This document shows positions 10,568 through 23,091 of a stretch of 64,000 nucleotides of DNA, piece by piece. The first letter of the stretch is position 1, and every line of letters begins with the position of its first letter. This stretch comes from Drechmeria coniospora (Eukaryota; Ascomycota; Sordariomycetes; Hypocreales; Ophiocordycipitaceae), in NCBI RefSeq assembly GCF_001625195.1, contig NC_054391.1, forward strand, positions 3,855,157-3,919,156, written 5' to 3'. Both the position numbers and the translations under genes were made by a program. Below the pieces are notes generated by a model. It saw only the letters and a list, made by a program, of their open reading frames with translations. It had not been told where the DNA came from and did not search any database.

Positions 10568-12606
10568 GCTGCGAGGCAAACCTGGCGCGTGACGTTAGCG
10601 ACTAGCCAAGCCAAGACAGGCCAAGGAGTGGCAACGGCAGGCATTGGCCGAACGGAGCGGGATCCCGGCGGCGTTGACCATGTTGAGGCTTCGCGGGAAC
10701 AGAGCGGCCGTTGACGAAAACAACCCGACGCCAGAACAAAGCGCCGGTGTCAACGGGGATGGAGACGACACGGAGCGAGGACTCCATGTCGACCGCCATG
10801 GATACGACAAGGATGAGTAGAGCAAACAGATGAATTGGGTTGGGTTGGGTTGGGGGGGCAAGTGGCAGCAGAAGCTGTGCAGAAAAGCAAACAACTTGAG
10901 CATGTGCGTGCGTTCGTTTGAGTGCTTCCGAGATTATCTCGCCACTCTGCGTTCGCCAGGACGTATTCGCAGCGAAGCGAAGAGAAAGGCAGCAGGTGGT
11001 GAGGTATGATCTCGAGCGGAGACGAGTCGAGGGCGCGAGTGAGCAGCCGGGAGAGCGGCAGCACGGCTCGGATTCCACAGGCAAGAGGGAAGTTGGAGGG
11101 AGGGAGGGAAGGAAGGAAGGAAGGCGACCGATTGGAGCAGAGAGGGCAGATCGCAATGCAAGCAGGGAAGCCACTTGGCTCTGGGCCACTCCCAGCGGCC
11201 GGCTGCCACCATCGTTTCGTTTCGTTGAGTGGAGTGTTGCAGATGCTGCTCTGGCGAGCAAGACCATGAGAGGCTCGCGTGAGAGTGAGAATCAAGAGTG
11301 CATCGCGAAACGACCGTTGATGCATCATGAGGCAGAAGTGGCGGAAGAGGAGCAGAAGGAGACAAATAGAAGCGACTTTCGACACGTACCTTGAGCCGAT
11401 CTATGCTTTCTTGTGCCGAGAGCGAAACTGCAGGGTTTTCGGGGCTGAAGTCAAACCAATTCGCTACGCGTGACGCCGAAACCGAGGAATCAAGTGAATA
11501 ACGTTGTATGAAGAGGGGAAGTTGAAGGAGAGGAGGAGAGGAGAGGAGAGGAGGAGAGGAAGGAGGAGAGGAAGGAAGAGAGAGAGGAGAGGAAGGAGGA
11601 GAGGAGAGGAGAGGAAGGAGGAGAGGAGAGGAGAGGAAGGAGGAGAGGAGGAGAGTGAATGAGAGCCCCTTGCCTGTTCCAGGGCAGGTGCGTGGGAGTT
11701 GCTGGGTAGGCAAAGCAGGTGCAGGTCACGGCTGTTCACTGCACCAACCCGCAGCATGGCCAATTCATTGCTGCGTACGACTACTCGTCGCTGATGCCTG
11801 CCGAGACGGGAGAGAACACGGCGCGTTGCGGATGAGAAACGAAGGCCTAGGATGGAGCGCAACGGGCCTTGGGGCCATGGGCAGTAAACGGCGGCCCGTC
11901 AATCATGTTTTGTTGTCGTTCTGCAGATGCGGCCCATCAAAAGCAGCCAGCACCAGGATTCAGTCGGGGTGGCGATGAAGGCGTCCGAGACGCGCGTCGC
12001 GCTTCATACTTCTTTCCATCTCCGCTCGCTTCCACTTCCTCGCTCGCTCACTTCAGCATTCCGATGCCCTGGGCCTCCGTTGCTTCACCGGGAGTCGTCG
12101 TCCGTCCCGTGAACGGGTACGAACGCTGCGCAGCCTCTCATTCAATCTCGGACAAAACACGACGCGCTTGGCACAGAGGGGGGGGGGGCCAAACTGAACT
12201 GTCTTCTCTTTCTAAATACCTAGCTCGCTCACCAGCATCGCACGATGGGATACTCCTTGCCTTCCTCGAGAACCGGCTCTGGCCGAAGTGGATGGTGCCA
12301 CCCGGCCAGCAAGGGACGGACGGCGTCCGACGTCAGCTTGGCCTTTCGGCGCAGGGCTGGCAACGGAAGCATGCGGCCCGAGATGGCAGCCGAGATCGAA
12401 CGAGACAAGCTGGGCATGATCATGGTGCCGGCCCCGCCGAGGAAGACTGAGGGTCGGCGACTGCAGAACCCATGAACCAACACGTAGACGTGTGCGGGAT
12501 CGGCAGCGTGCCCTTGCTCGAGTCGCCCCGAATCTACCGTCGACCCGCGCGAGATGTTTGGCAGAGCCTCCAAGTTCCATGGCTCGTCCGCCTCGTACCG
12601 ACCGCT
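10568..12606. other. Argonaute upstream region and RNA14 3' flank
   Basis: No gene is supported. On the minus strand the DNA near Argonaute is strongly pyrimidine-rich, a common feature of fungal promoters and leaders. It contains a GGAA run at about 11096-11124, the GGAGA tract at 11519-11656, and an 11-base G run near 12178-12188. Antisense and pyrimidine-coded open frames here look like low-complexity artefacts. Confidence 0.6.
11519..11656. repeat. GGAGA / GGAGGA microsatellite tract
   Basis: About 135 bases made almost only of G and A on the plus strand (GGAGA, GGAGGA, GGAAGGA units). It lies about 1 kb upstream of the Argonaute start codon. Purine tracts of this length can form triplex DNA; no function is shown. 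Confidence 0.9.
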
Positions 12607-15600
12607 TCAGTACCGATAGCCGCCAAACTGCGCCGGCGGCGGGGGCGCACCGTACGCTCCTTGAACGGCCGACCAGGCCACCGGCGCGGCCCCGGCCTCG
12701 GGGGGGGCGTACGAGCTCGCGAGAGGCGAATTCCGGTAGCCGCCGCCGCCGCCGGCAGCCGAGCCGGGTGCCATTCGGCCGTAGGGGCTGATGGGCCTGC
12801 CGCCGCCGCCGCCGCCGTACTCCCCAACCGTCGGCCTCGGGAGCGTCTGAGCCGGCGTGCGATACTGGCCGCCCGTCTTGGCTCTCCAGGAGCTGTAGTC
12901 GGGGAGCTGGGTGTCGCGGAGCAGCGAGACGGCCGCCGCCGGCTTCAGCTTCGGGCCGTCGTAGCTGTGGGCCGGCGGAAGGATGCCTAGCAGGAAGGTG
13001 ATGTCCCGGTGGAGGGCCGACGACTGGTTGCGTCGCTGCTGGTCGAGCCGGCGGCCGGCGGCTCCCTTCAGCGGCGACACGGCTCGGGCGAGCCTCTTGG
13101 AGGGGTTGCCCTCGTCGTCGTCCATGGCGAACGGCCGCTTCGGGGACGCGGTCGCGCGCGCAAACTGCGGTCGAGGGCTCCTCTCCTGCCGGGACGGCGG
13201 CATGCTGCTTCTCGGCATGGGCCGCTCGATGGTCGGCGCCGTCCGTCTCGGTCGCATCTGCACCGCCTTGGAGATGATGATGGGCGCCGCGACGGGGTCG
13301 AACTTGTCGGTCGAGAAGCGCGCCGTGAAGTGGCTGAGCTTGGGGTCCGACGGGAACAGTTCCGCCATTCTGGCCTCGAGCTTCGAGATCTGCGAGAGCT
13401 CGCCATACTGCGACTCGTACTTGTGGAAGTAGGCGTACAGCGGCTTCGCCTTCGGCAGCGTCTCGGCCTTTGCAATGAGCCGGTTCACGCACGTCTCGAA
13501 GACGACGCGCGCGTCTGGTCATTTGCCGTTAGCGGGCGCGCATCGGAAAGGGGGGTGGGGCGACTGGTAACGTACTGGTCGTGTCGTCCTTCGCATGGAG
13601 GTACTTGATGTATTCGATCATGAAGCCCTCGTCGTTGGGGAACAGCCGAGCGCCGCGCTCGAAGATCTTCGCTCCGACCGGATCCTTGTAGACGACCGAC
13701 TCGAGCCTGGCGACGGCGACGTACACGTCGCTCGTCAAGCGGCCCTTTTGCCGCGCGTCGGTGAACACCTTGCGAAGGCCGCCCTCGCTCTGGTTGCCTT
13801 TGCCCTGTATGCGCCGCATCGCGCGGGCCAAGGCGATCCAGACGTACGAGATGGTCCGCGAGAGAAGCTGCGACTCGGCGGCGTACGCGCTTTGGATCGC
13901 CATGATCCGCTCCTCCGTCGGCGTCTTCTTCGCTTTCTTCACCTCTCCGCGGCCCTCGTCGTCGTCGTCGTCGTCGTCGTCGTCATCGTCATCGTCGCCG
14001 TCGTCGTCGTCCATCTCCTCGATCGACTCTCGGACCGGCTCCTGGGAGGCGGCCTGCTTGAGCGTGCCGACCTCGAGCTTCTCCCGCTCCTTGATCTTGT
14101 CGCCCATCTTGTAGAGGGTGTCGAGCAGGGCGTCGTACGGTTGCCGAACCGCCTTGGCGTACTCCGTCTTGTCCCCGTCCTTCTCGGGATAGTTGATCTC
14201 GATGTGGTCGGCGTGCTTGAGGGCCAGCAGGACGCTCTCCGGGTTGGCGGCGATGCCCTGCAGCAGCAGCTCGGTGCCGACGGGCTTGCCGTCGCCGTCG
14301 CGGACGTCGTTCTCCAGACACCAGCCGGCCGCGTCCACCCACATCTCGGGCCAGAAGCGCAGGGCCATGAGGGCCTGCTTGTAGCAGTAGAGGACTCGTT
14401 CCTTGTACGCCTGGTTGTCGTCGTCCTTGAGCACCAGGGGGTCGTCCTTTTCCCACGCGATCCACCTCTTCCACATCTCGACCTGGGCCTGAAACTCGTC
14501 GTGCCCGTCGAATGCCGGAGCCGGCGGCAGCCGGGCCAAGTTCGTCCGCCTCAGCACTCGCATGATGTTGTCGAGCGCAATGTTGGCGCTCTTGGCCGAC
14601 ATGTAGCCGGGCGAACGCTCCTGGATGAACTTTCGACCCTGGCGGAAGCCGGTCGGTCAGCGGCGGGCCGGGCCGGGGCACCAGGGAGGGGGGGGGGGGG
14701 TTCTGCGACGTACCGTCACCTTGTTGAGGCCCATCTCGAACTGGTCGTACTCCTTCCAGAGGTTGTTGACGGTCGACATGGGCACGTCGATGCCGCGCTG
14801 GTACGCCTTTCGGAGCTGATCCATCTTCTGCTGGTCCTGCCAGCCCGTCCCGCCGACCTGGCCCGGACCGCCCTTGACGAAGTTGATGTAATCCTGCCAG
14901 ATTGTACCCGAGTCCCGATCGGACCCGATGTTGTCGATGACGAAGTCGTACGACTGAGCGACCGTTCGTCTCGCTTGACCCGTCGCGTCGTTGGTGAGAT
15001 CGTTGCGACGGCGAATGTAGTTCAGGTAGAGGGTCCAAAGGTTGACGTTGAGGACGCCCATGAGACTCTTTCCAAACAGCCTCTCGGCCTCCATGAAGTT
15101 GTCGAGACCGAGCTCCGTCTCGATCCACTCGACCCAAACATCAGCCTGCAGAGTGAGCTAGGGGTCGGATTCGGGTGGGGAACACGGCCGAGAGACGTAC
15201 CGCTTGTGGAAAGACTTCGAGGAATCGGCCGTAGACGTTTCGCAGGGCATCCAAGCCGCCGCGGCGCTTGTGGTCGGCCATGAGGTTCATCCAGGCGTCC
15301 ATGTCACCGCGCGGGTCCTCCTTGACGCGCGCTTCCAGCATCGCGACCGGATCAAGACTCGCCACCATGGGAAGCACGGCCGACGAAGTGCTCGACGCCG
15401 GCGGTGCGGCCACCGCGCCGTCCTTGACGTCTTGGCTCGCTTGGGCCGGGGCCTGCACCTGCACCTGCGGCACCTCGGAAGCGCCGGCGTCCTCCTCGTC
15501 ATCGGACACCTCGACGAGGAAGCCCCCCGTCATCTTTGGTTTCGCCGGTTGAGCGGGCGGCGCCGGCGGCGCGACGACGTCGGGCGCTTGGGGAGCTGGG

Positions 15601-15806
15601 TCGAACGAGATGGACTCGGGGTCGTAATCTCCGCCATCTTCGGCATCATCCTCATCGTCCGCTCCCACGTCGACGGAGTCACTGGGCACGTGCGAATTTG
15701 GCGCGGAGTGGTCATCGGCTTGATCTTCGCTAGGCTGAGGCTGAAGCTGAGCGGCATCCGCACCCTCGTGCTCCTCTCCACCCCAAGTCGCATCCTCAGA
15801 AGCCAT
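12607..15806 (-). CDS. RNA14: mRNA 3'-end processing protein RNA14 (CF IA subunit)
   Basis: Four coding exons: 15806-15201, 15145-14714, 14638-13576 and 13514-12607, giving 1002 residues, the usual size in filamentous fungi. All introns are GT-AG. The acidic N-terminus is followed by HAT repeats (half-a-TPR helices; for example DAWMNLMADHKRRGGLDALR, LWTLYLNYIRRRN and NARVVFETCVNRLIA) that form the scaffold of cleavage factor IA. The C-terminal third is Pro/Gly-rich and disordered and includes the region that binds RNA15. RNA14 acts in the nucleus in mRNA cleavage and polyadenylation. An Asp run coded by a GTC/GAC repeat (13956-14012 on the genome) interrupts exon 3. The intron between exons 2 and 3 contains a 13-base homopolymer. 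It is divergent from ASF1. Confidence 0.93.
13956..14012 (-). repeat. In-frame trinucleotide repeat coding poly-Asp in RNA14
   Basis: A CGT/GTC repeat on the plus strand encodes an almost pure run of Asp in RNA14, placed between two HAT-repeat blocks. Such runs vary in length between strains. Confidence 0.9.
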
Positions 15807-16424
15807 ATCGAATGCGCAGTCGCCAGCTACCGGATACCTCTATGGCTTTATTATCCGTGCACCCAGTAAGATTCGCAGCTCGCGGCAGGCCTGGCGCGAG
15901 GCAGCAGGGCCCAAGCCTCGAGGCGCGCGGACGATGGCACCTGTGCTGATCAACGAGGCGCCCAGCTGCGCAGCGGGCGGCAGGCTCGGACGGGATCGAC
16001 AGAGGCGAGGCGATGGACGAAACGGATGCGACGGCTGTGCTCGCGATGCTACGCCAGCCCTCGGCGGAAAGGGGTCGCGGGTCGGGGACGGCAAGATGGC
16101 CGCAATCGTCCAGCGTGCTGCCGGGGTCCGGTGTACGTTGACGGGGTCGGAGCGACTGATGTCGGGTGCCAACTGGGTCCGGCAGGAAATGCGAAGATGA
16201 CGCTCGGCGATGGTTGACGGGAGCGATGGCGGAGCGGGCTCGTTCCAGATGCGTGGTGTGGTAGCTGGCAGCAAAAAGCTGTCGTCGCGATCTCAATGGG
16301 GGCTGGGGCAGAAAAGCAGAATCAGGATTAGTGCAGGATTTGGGCGGTGAGACTACTCGCTTGAGCAAGGGCATGCATCTGAGCCACGGGGCACGCGTGC
16401 AATATCGCGTCCAACAATAAGTGC
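15807..16424. other. RNA14 promoter side of a divergent interval
   Basis: GC-rich upstream region of RNA14. I see no coding region and no clear TATA box. Confidence 0.55.
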
Positions 16425-16925
16425 ACTACGGAATATTACGGTACTGTACAGTACTCCGTAGGTACAAGCAAAACTTACCCAAGTACAGTACAAGTAAGGA
16501 GTAAGTAAGTACAAGTACGGAGTAAGTATTACGGAGTACGTACTTACGTTGTACTTGAGTAATAATAATGTACAATTGTAAGTACGTTGTACGGAATATG
16601 CTCCATACTATTGTACAATTGTGCATTGGAGACGAGAGCGGAGTACTCCGTATAATTAATACGTGTACTGTACATGTACAGTAAGTATTACTTTGTTGTA
16701 CTTGCTTGGACCACGCGCTCGCACTTGCAAGTAATAATTAGTGCACATACGAAGTACATGTACTTGAGCCCGTCGTACTTGTTGTACCTGAACTTCCATG
16801 TAAGTGTTCAAAGCAAGCACAGTCTTAATCTGTACAAGAGTTTGCTAGCGAAAACACATACTTCTGCATGTACCCCTAAGTACTTACTTGTACTTCTTGT
16901 GCATGGGTAATACTCCGTACTTGCG
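16425..16925. repeat. GTAC-rich island 1
   Basis: About 500 bases of markedly lower GC content, filled with GTAC, AAGTAC, TACTTG and the word ACGGAGTA / TACTCCGT on both strands (for example near 16455, 16517, 16530, 16641 and 16912). No coding potential. It lies between the divergent genes RNA14 and ASF1. Confidence 0.85.
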
Positions 16926-17432
16926 TCAGTGCCGGCAACCAACGAACCAGACCGGCCTGGGGAATTTGTGCCTGACTGCCGTCACGAGTTTGAGGCGAAC
17001 CACTCAACGCGGTGCGAGTGCAAAGCGCGTCCCACCATCACGCTTTCCACTCCTCCATCCCTTTCTCACCCACCATCCCAATCTCAAGCGGACGCAAACT
17101 TCTCCCGCCAACGATTCGCATCACATTCGCCACTGGACCCTTTGCCCATCACTGCAAAACAAATACTGCGCTCGCCGCCGCGCCGTCCGCGTCATTCGCA
17201 TCCGCATCCCCGCACTTGTACCTGTGCATCGTGCTGCCACCTCCTCCGTCGGCCGAGAGTCCCGGCGGCAAGGTAAGGCGGTCCGTCTCGCGAGATCCAA
17301 CGCCGCCACGGGTCATTGCTCACAATCACCAGACCAGCCCATTTTTTTTTTCGTCCGAAAAGCTCGGCGTCGACCAAGACCAATTCCTTCCCGTCCCCTA
17401 CGCGAGAGACAATTGGGCGGCCCGTCATCAGC

Positions 17433-18513
17433 ATGTCGGTCGTTTCGCTCCTCGGGGTCAAGGTGGTGAACAACCCGGCCAAGTTCACGGACAAGTACGA
17501 GTTCGAGATCACGTTTGAGTGCCTCGAGGCTCTGGAGAAGGGTTCGTTCTCACCAGTCGCGGCGAGCGCCTCGTGCCATGCCCATTTTCCTCCGGCTTAG
17601 ACGTTGCAGATCTCGAGTGGAAGCTCACCTACGTCGGCTCGGCCACCTCGTGAGTGCACCTGCCATTTTTCTCGTCGATGGCGATTCGATTTGTTTCTTC
17701 TTTTTTTTTCTTTTTTTCTGCTGACGTTCGTTATGCGCAGTGACCAGTATGACCAAGAACTCGACTCGCTCCTCGTCGGCCCCGTCCCCGTCGGCGTCAA
17801 CAAGTTTCTGTTCGAGGCGGACGCGCCCAACACGTCTCGGATTCCCGACGCCGACATCCTCGGCGTCACCGTCGTCCTCTTGACATGCGCCTACGACGGG
17901 CGCGAGTTTGTGCGGGTGGGATATTACGTCAACAATGAGTACGATTCGGACGAGCTCAACGCGGAGCCTCCTGTCAAGCCCGTGATCGAGCGGGTGAAGC
18001 GCAACGTGCTCGCCGAGAAACCTCGCGTCACCCGCTTCGCCATCAAGTGGTAGGTTCATCCACGCTCGGGTCGCCGCAGCTGTCGGGGGGGGGGGGCCGC
18101 CGTCGACGGTCCGTTGCTGACAGCCCTTCCTCTCCAGGGACTCGGAGGCCTCTGCGCCGGCCGAATTTCCGCCCGAGCAGCCCGAGGCCGACCTCGTGGC
18201 GGATGGCGAAGAATACGGCGCCGACGAGGCCGACGAGGATGCGGCCGAACAAGGGTCGCAAGGAGAAGGCGCGGCCAAGGTTCCTGGCGAGGACGCCGAG
18301 ATGGCCGGCGTCGAGCGAGAGCACGAGAACGGCGACAACGGACAGGAGGAAGAGGACATGTCTGACGACGGTAGCGTCGACATCGAGGGCGAGAGCGAGG
18401 ACGAGCTCGAGGAGGAAGAGGGCGAGGGCGTCGACGATGACGCGATGGAGGTGGACGAGGCCGAGAAGCGGGCGGGCGTGAGCGCGGCCAAATCCATCTT
18501 CGTTGCCTCCTAG
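17433..18513 (+). CDS. ASF1: Histone chaperone ASF1
   Basis: Four coding exons: 17433-17541, 17610-17649, 17741-18049 and 18138-18513, giving 277 residues. The start [20 protein letters not shown] and the blocks [19 protein letters not shown] and [16 protein letters not shown] are the conserved Ig-like core (about residues 1-155), which binds the H3-H4 dimer. The core ends [13 protein letters not shown], followed by a long Asp/Glu-rich tail of about 120 residues as in yeast. The protein hands histones to CAF-1 and HIR and accepts acetylated H3 in replication and silencing. Exon 2 is only 40 bases. The second intron has a long T-rich tract and the third a 12-base G run at 18085-18096. Confidence 0.96.
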
Positions 18514-19719
18514 GTGAGCCGCAGCTGAGGAGGGACGAAGTGAAGGGTGTCCCAAGGCAAGGCAAGGCAAGGCAAAAGCAAGACAGGAACGAGGCGGCGG
18601 GGCTGACGCCTTGCTCTCGGTTCCGTTGCCGCCACCTCGGGCTGGGCGTCGTCGCCATGGAGGAGACGACGAGGACGGTCAAGGACAACGATGCGGGGTG
18701 CTGCCCTCCGACGTGGGCGCACGGACGAAAGGAAGCGTCGGGTTGGGCATGTTCGTTTCGGCGCGAGGACGAGGAACAGTACGATAGATCGGATCAGTAC
18801 ATATTGATGACGTCGCTGAGCATGCCATCTGATCGGTCGACGTCACGAGACATGGTGCTGGCCGAGGATGGTGAAGGAGCCGACTGAGATAGGGCGGGTG
18901 GCAGTCGGGACTTGGACGGGGTTTGGTCGGAAATGGATTGTTCCTGTCCGGCTGCCTGCGTGATCATGGGCCTGGAAGGGTGCACCTCCACTCCACACCT
19001 ATCCTGGACACGCTGCCTCGCCTCCGGGCTCTGCCCTGACACTTGAAGTTTCGTCATCCTCTCCTCCTGCTTGTCCGCCCGGCCCGCCTACCTGCCTACC
19101 TGCCTCCTTGCCTACCTGCCAGCACACAGCACCACGGCAGACGCTCTCCCTCGCATTGTCGCACGTGGCCAGGCCAGCTGGCCCAACCGGCATCGGCGTC
19201 GGCCACGGCGTCGGCGTCAGCTCCATGCACGATGCAATCGGGGCCATGACGGCACGCGCACCGCCTTCAGCCGCGCCGAGCCGAAGCCTCTCGTTCAACT
19301 GAAGCCTGCGTCGATGCCCGACGAACTAGCTAGACAAAGAGCTGGGACGAATGCAGAGCCGCAGAGCCAGACAGGCCCCGTTCTCCGCAGAAGTGCCTAG
19401 ATGGGTTTGGTCGGATCGATGCCAAGAATTGATCTGCGGAGTCACGTCGCCAGAGACGGCGGCATGATGGGTGACGGGGGGGGAGCAGCCTCCTTGGGCA
19501 GTGCGGAATGATTGCGGCTGTGGACGAGCTGCTCGGCGAAGCGACCAGTGCGCGACGCACGATGCACGATGCAGGCAGGCAGGGTGCTTGGGGCAGGCAA
19601 GGTGCTCGGGGCTGAACCAAGGACCTACATGCGCAGTTCTAGGTTGATATCGTTCATGTCCCATGCCCCATCACCATGTGCCGAATCTCCCTGTCCCATG
19701 TCCCTACAGGTATCAGATA
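18514..19719. other. Interval downstream of ASF1
   Basis: No gene supported. It contains simple repeats such as GGCAA runs (18557-18580) and CTGCC/TACC runs (19080-19125). Confidence 0.55.
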
Positions 19720-20090
19720 TAATACTACAAGTGCAATACTGTACGTGTACATGTACGGAGTAATACAGAGTGCAAGGTACTAAGAATCGAGAGGCAAGGT
19801 ACTGTGCACCTGCTGGTCGTTGTGTGTACTCGTTTTGTGCCGTCGTAACCACTCAAAGCATCGGGGTACGTACAGGGTAATGGACGAATAATTAACTGCA
19901 CTACTCGTGGTGGCGAGCACATGTATGGTGGGAGTTCTGCAGTCTACCATCCGTCCTCCCCCTCATGGCCAAACTGGGGACCGTACCTGACGGAGAGGAG
20001 GAGAGATGAGGCGAGGCTGACTACTTGGGATTGTTCAGCGTACAGTAGGCGTAGGTACCATCCATCCATGTCCTCGCTGCTCGATACTAA
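19720..20090. repeat. GTAC-rich island 2 (small)
   Basis: A short stretch with GTACGTGTACATGTACGGAG at about 19740-19759 and further GTAC words around 19865-19990. It sits just upstream of the CorA-like gene promoter. Confidence 0.7.
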
Positions 20091-20140
20091 TACATGCACA
20101 TGGATGACGGCCTTCTCGCAGACCCATGCTGTACCACCAC

Positions 20141-20146
20141 TATAAA
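20141..20146 (+). promoter_or_regulatory. Probable TATA box of the CorA-like gene
   Basis: TATAAA stands 188 bases before the preferred ATG at 20334. The intervening leader contains a CTG run. This supports the later ATG over the ATG at 20094, which lies upstream of the TATA box. Confidence 0.55.
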
Positions 20147-20260
20147 TGGACGTCGTCGCCGTTTGTGCGCTGCATCGCCATCCCTCGATCTCCTGCTCTC
20201 GATCCCATCGAGCCGAACCGGAGACCGTTCACGCCGGCTGTGCGTGCCTGCATGCGTGCC

Positions 20261-20285
20261 TGCTGCTGCTGCTGCTGCTGCTGCT
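20261..20285 (+). repeat. CTG trinucleotide run in a leader
   Basis: Eight or so CTG/TGC units in the predicted 5' leader of the CorA-like gene. If the upstream ATG were used it would encode poly-Ala. Confidence 0.85.
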
Positions 20286-20333
20286 TGTCTCGACCGTCGT
20301 AGCATTCGGTGTCTCTCTCGCCTCGTTCGCCTC

Positions 20334-23091
20334 ATGGCCGCCGCCCAGAGCCCGCAGAGCGTCGACGAGTTTTTCCCCGTCACCGAGCTGCAACAGAACG
20401 AACAGTACGTCTACGGTCGCCAACCGCGCAGCCTTCGCGATGGCCTCGTCCTTCGCGGCCGTGACCGGGCCGATAGCCGCAGCACGACGGCCGGTATCGG
20501 CATCGCCATGACCCCCCCTCTGCATGCCGCCCTCACGAACCTCACGTCCGGCTCGTGGCCTTCCAACGCCCCTGAGCAGGCCACCAACCACGTCCATCTC
20601 GTCGGTTCACCCTCGCCGTCTCATCCCTATCTCTGCCATCCAAGCCCGCTGCCCCGTCCCCGTCGCTTGACCCTCGACGTCGGCACCGAACGGCCCCCCC
20701 TCTCCTTGTATCCCTCGCCCAGGCCCCTGCCCGCCGACCATGACTTTGCCATCCTCCCGGACGAGGACCTCTCCTTCATCCCTCTGCTCGACGCCACGAG
20801 CGGCTCACGCCCGCCCGCCTCGATCCTGGCCGGGCCCGACGACGTCACCCCGCGCGTCCAGCGTCGCCTCACCCCCATGAGCTTCTCCGACGACATGCTC
20901 ATGCGCCACCTGCGCGACTCGTACGCCGCCTGCGATGAAGAGGATGCCGTCGACGCCGTCGTCGGCCGCCATCCGTCCGCCCACGCCTCCGCCCACGTCT
21001 TCGGTGACGTCGCCCGGAGGAGCGCCGACGTCGACACGTCGACGCCCTTTGCCGACTTCGCCGCCTACGAGCGCGAGAGCTACCTGAGCACCACCTTCGA
21101 GGTCTACGAGCTTGCCGACGATGCTTCGGCCCGCAAGATGAGCCTTGATCTCGTTGACGGCCCGGCCTCGACTCTCAGGCATTCCGCCGAAGGCCCGTCG
21201 CACGAGATGACGGCCGACGGCATCGTCGATGCCCCGACCGTCTGGGAGGCCATCAAGCGTGTCAACGCTGACGGCGAAGCCGTCGGACGAATCACGTCTG
21301 TCCCCCTCCGTGCTGGTGCCCTGCCGAGAACGAACACGCATCCCTCGGCTTCGTCGAGCTAACCTCGCCGTAGCATCGTCCAGGAGCCGACGCCCCTCAT
21401 CCTCGCCGCTCTCCACCTCACCATGTCTCCTCACTTCGACATGGCCGAGCTCTTGGGCCACCTGCTCTCCGAGGGCCCCAACCGCGGTCGCACGCATGCC
21501 TTCATGCACCGCGCCTTCGAGCCTCCTTCTTCGACCATCCCCTACCCTCCTTGCCACCACCACCACACGACCCCCTCCCTCGACACGACGGCCTCGCCAA
21601 CCCCCCCTACCCCTCCTGCCTCGACCTTTGTCCACCTCCGCCAGCGCTCCTTCTTCTTCGTCTTCAAGTACTACACCTCCGTCGGCGAGGGTCTCGAGCC
21701 GGCCCCTTGGCAGCGTTTCGACAAACGGCCCATCCACAAGCGCCTCGGCGACCACATCGACATTGCCGACTGCAGCTCTGTCCTCGCCCTCTCCCTCGGC
21801 GGCGATCCCACGAAGCCCCTGCGCATGCGCCACAGGAGGGAGCGTGCCAAGGAAGGTTTCCTCTTCGACACCTTTGGTCCCTGGCACCTCCTCAGCATCC
21901 AATCCTTCCCGGACGACCAGCACACCGTCCGCGGCGAGGACTTTCAGCGCAAGAGCTTCTACAACGGCCCCTACGCATTTCTTGACCTCCTCACATCCGA
22001 ATATCGGGATGCCGGAAAGCGGAACCAGATTCTCCACGACCGCATCACCAAGCTCATTACCCCTCCGGTAAGTCCTTTCGCTATGCCATCCCGTCCAATC
22101 CTCCTCCTCTTCCTTCCTTGCCGGCCCGGAACCCCCGAGACTGACATGACAACCCATTGGGTAGACCGAGTTCATGTTCGACCGCCGCCTCCGCGACAAA
22201 CTCCTTTTCGAAGACAAGCACTTCACTTACATCCGCCGCTACTTCTGGGCCTATAATACCCTCGCCGTCATCAACACGGGCATCAAGGCCATGATCGCCG
22301 CCTACGTCGACACCTTCACTGACGATTTCTGGGCCGGCACCCACCCCTTGCTCTGGCCACACCCGAGCCCGACCTGCGCCGAGGGCCAGGCTTACCGCGA
22401 CAAGATGGCCCTGCTGCGCCGTGAGCTGGACAAAGTCGTCGCGGAGCTGGGCGAGGTCCTCAAACGCAACGAGCGCACCCGCAAGGAGATAGAGAATCTG
22501 AGAGACCAACTCTTCAGCGGGAGCTCTATCAAGGAGAGCAGGAGGGCCATCGACCAGGGTGATAACATCCAGATCCTGACCACCATCAGCATGGTGTTTT
22601 TGCCTCTGACCTTTGTAACCGTGAGTCCACGAGCCGCATCCTCTCGCCTTTCGCCAGCAAGGTACAGTACGGTGGAGGGAAAGCCCCTGTTGACATGCTC
22701 ACAGTCTGTATTCGGCATCACCCAATTCACTATTCCCGCCACCGACTGGCGCTTCCCCCTGACCATGGTCCTCGTCTGTGTACCCTTCATGCTCGTCGTC
22801 CTCCATTTCCAGACGCGCAGTTTCACCGTCCTCTCTCGAGCGCTCCACGCCGCCGCGACTTACATCGCCTCTCGCTTCCGCGATCATCAACCTTCGTTGC
22901 CCTCGCCGACGGGACCCCCTTCAGCATTACCCGCCAGCCGGTCCACTGCCGGCCGCAAGAGGAGGCTTCTCGCCGAAGCGGGCGGTAGAGCCGCTGGGAA
23001 CCCTGGTCGCTGGAGGTGGCTGTGGCCGAAGAAGAGGGTCGGCGAGGCGGGGGCGGGAGGGGGGGAGGATATGGATCTGGCAAAGGTGTGA
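20334..23091 (+). CDS. CorA-like membrane protein lacking the GMN motif
   Basis: Four coding exons: 20334-21295, 21374-22067, 22165-22620 and 22705-23091, giving 832 residues. The long N-terminal half is Pro/Ser-rich and probably cytoplasmic. A conserved block follows (FFFVFKYYTSVGEG, DRRLRDKLLFEDKHFTYIRR), then a coiled helix ending KRNERTRKEIENLRDQLF. Two membrane helices close the protein: ILTTISMVFLPLTFVTSVFG (about residues 687-708) and FPLTMVLVCVPFMLVVLHF (about 721-739). This is the CorA magnesium-channel architecture. The expected GMN after helix 1 reads GIT, so ion transport is doubtful. An intron splits the motif region. The upstream ATG at 20094 is rejected because it precedes a TATA box and reads through low-complexity leader. 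Confidence 0.8.

Noticed and set aside
12212..13522. 436-codon minus-strand frame over the RNA14 end
   Set aside because: It is a shadow frame of RNA14 exon 4 and its 3' flank, Arg/Pro-rich and without a domain.
20094..20333. Upstream ATG extension of the CorA-like protein
   Set aside because: It precedes a TATA box and reads as low-complexity Ala run from CTG repeats; the ATG at 20334 is better.
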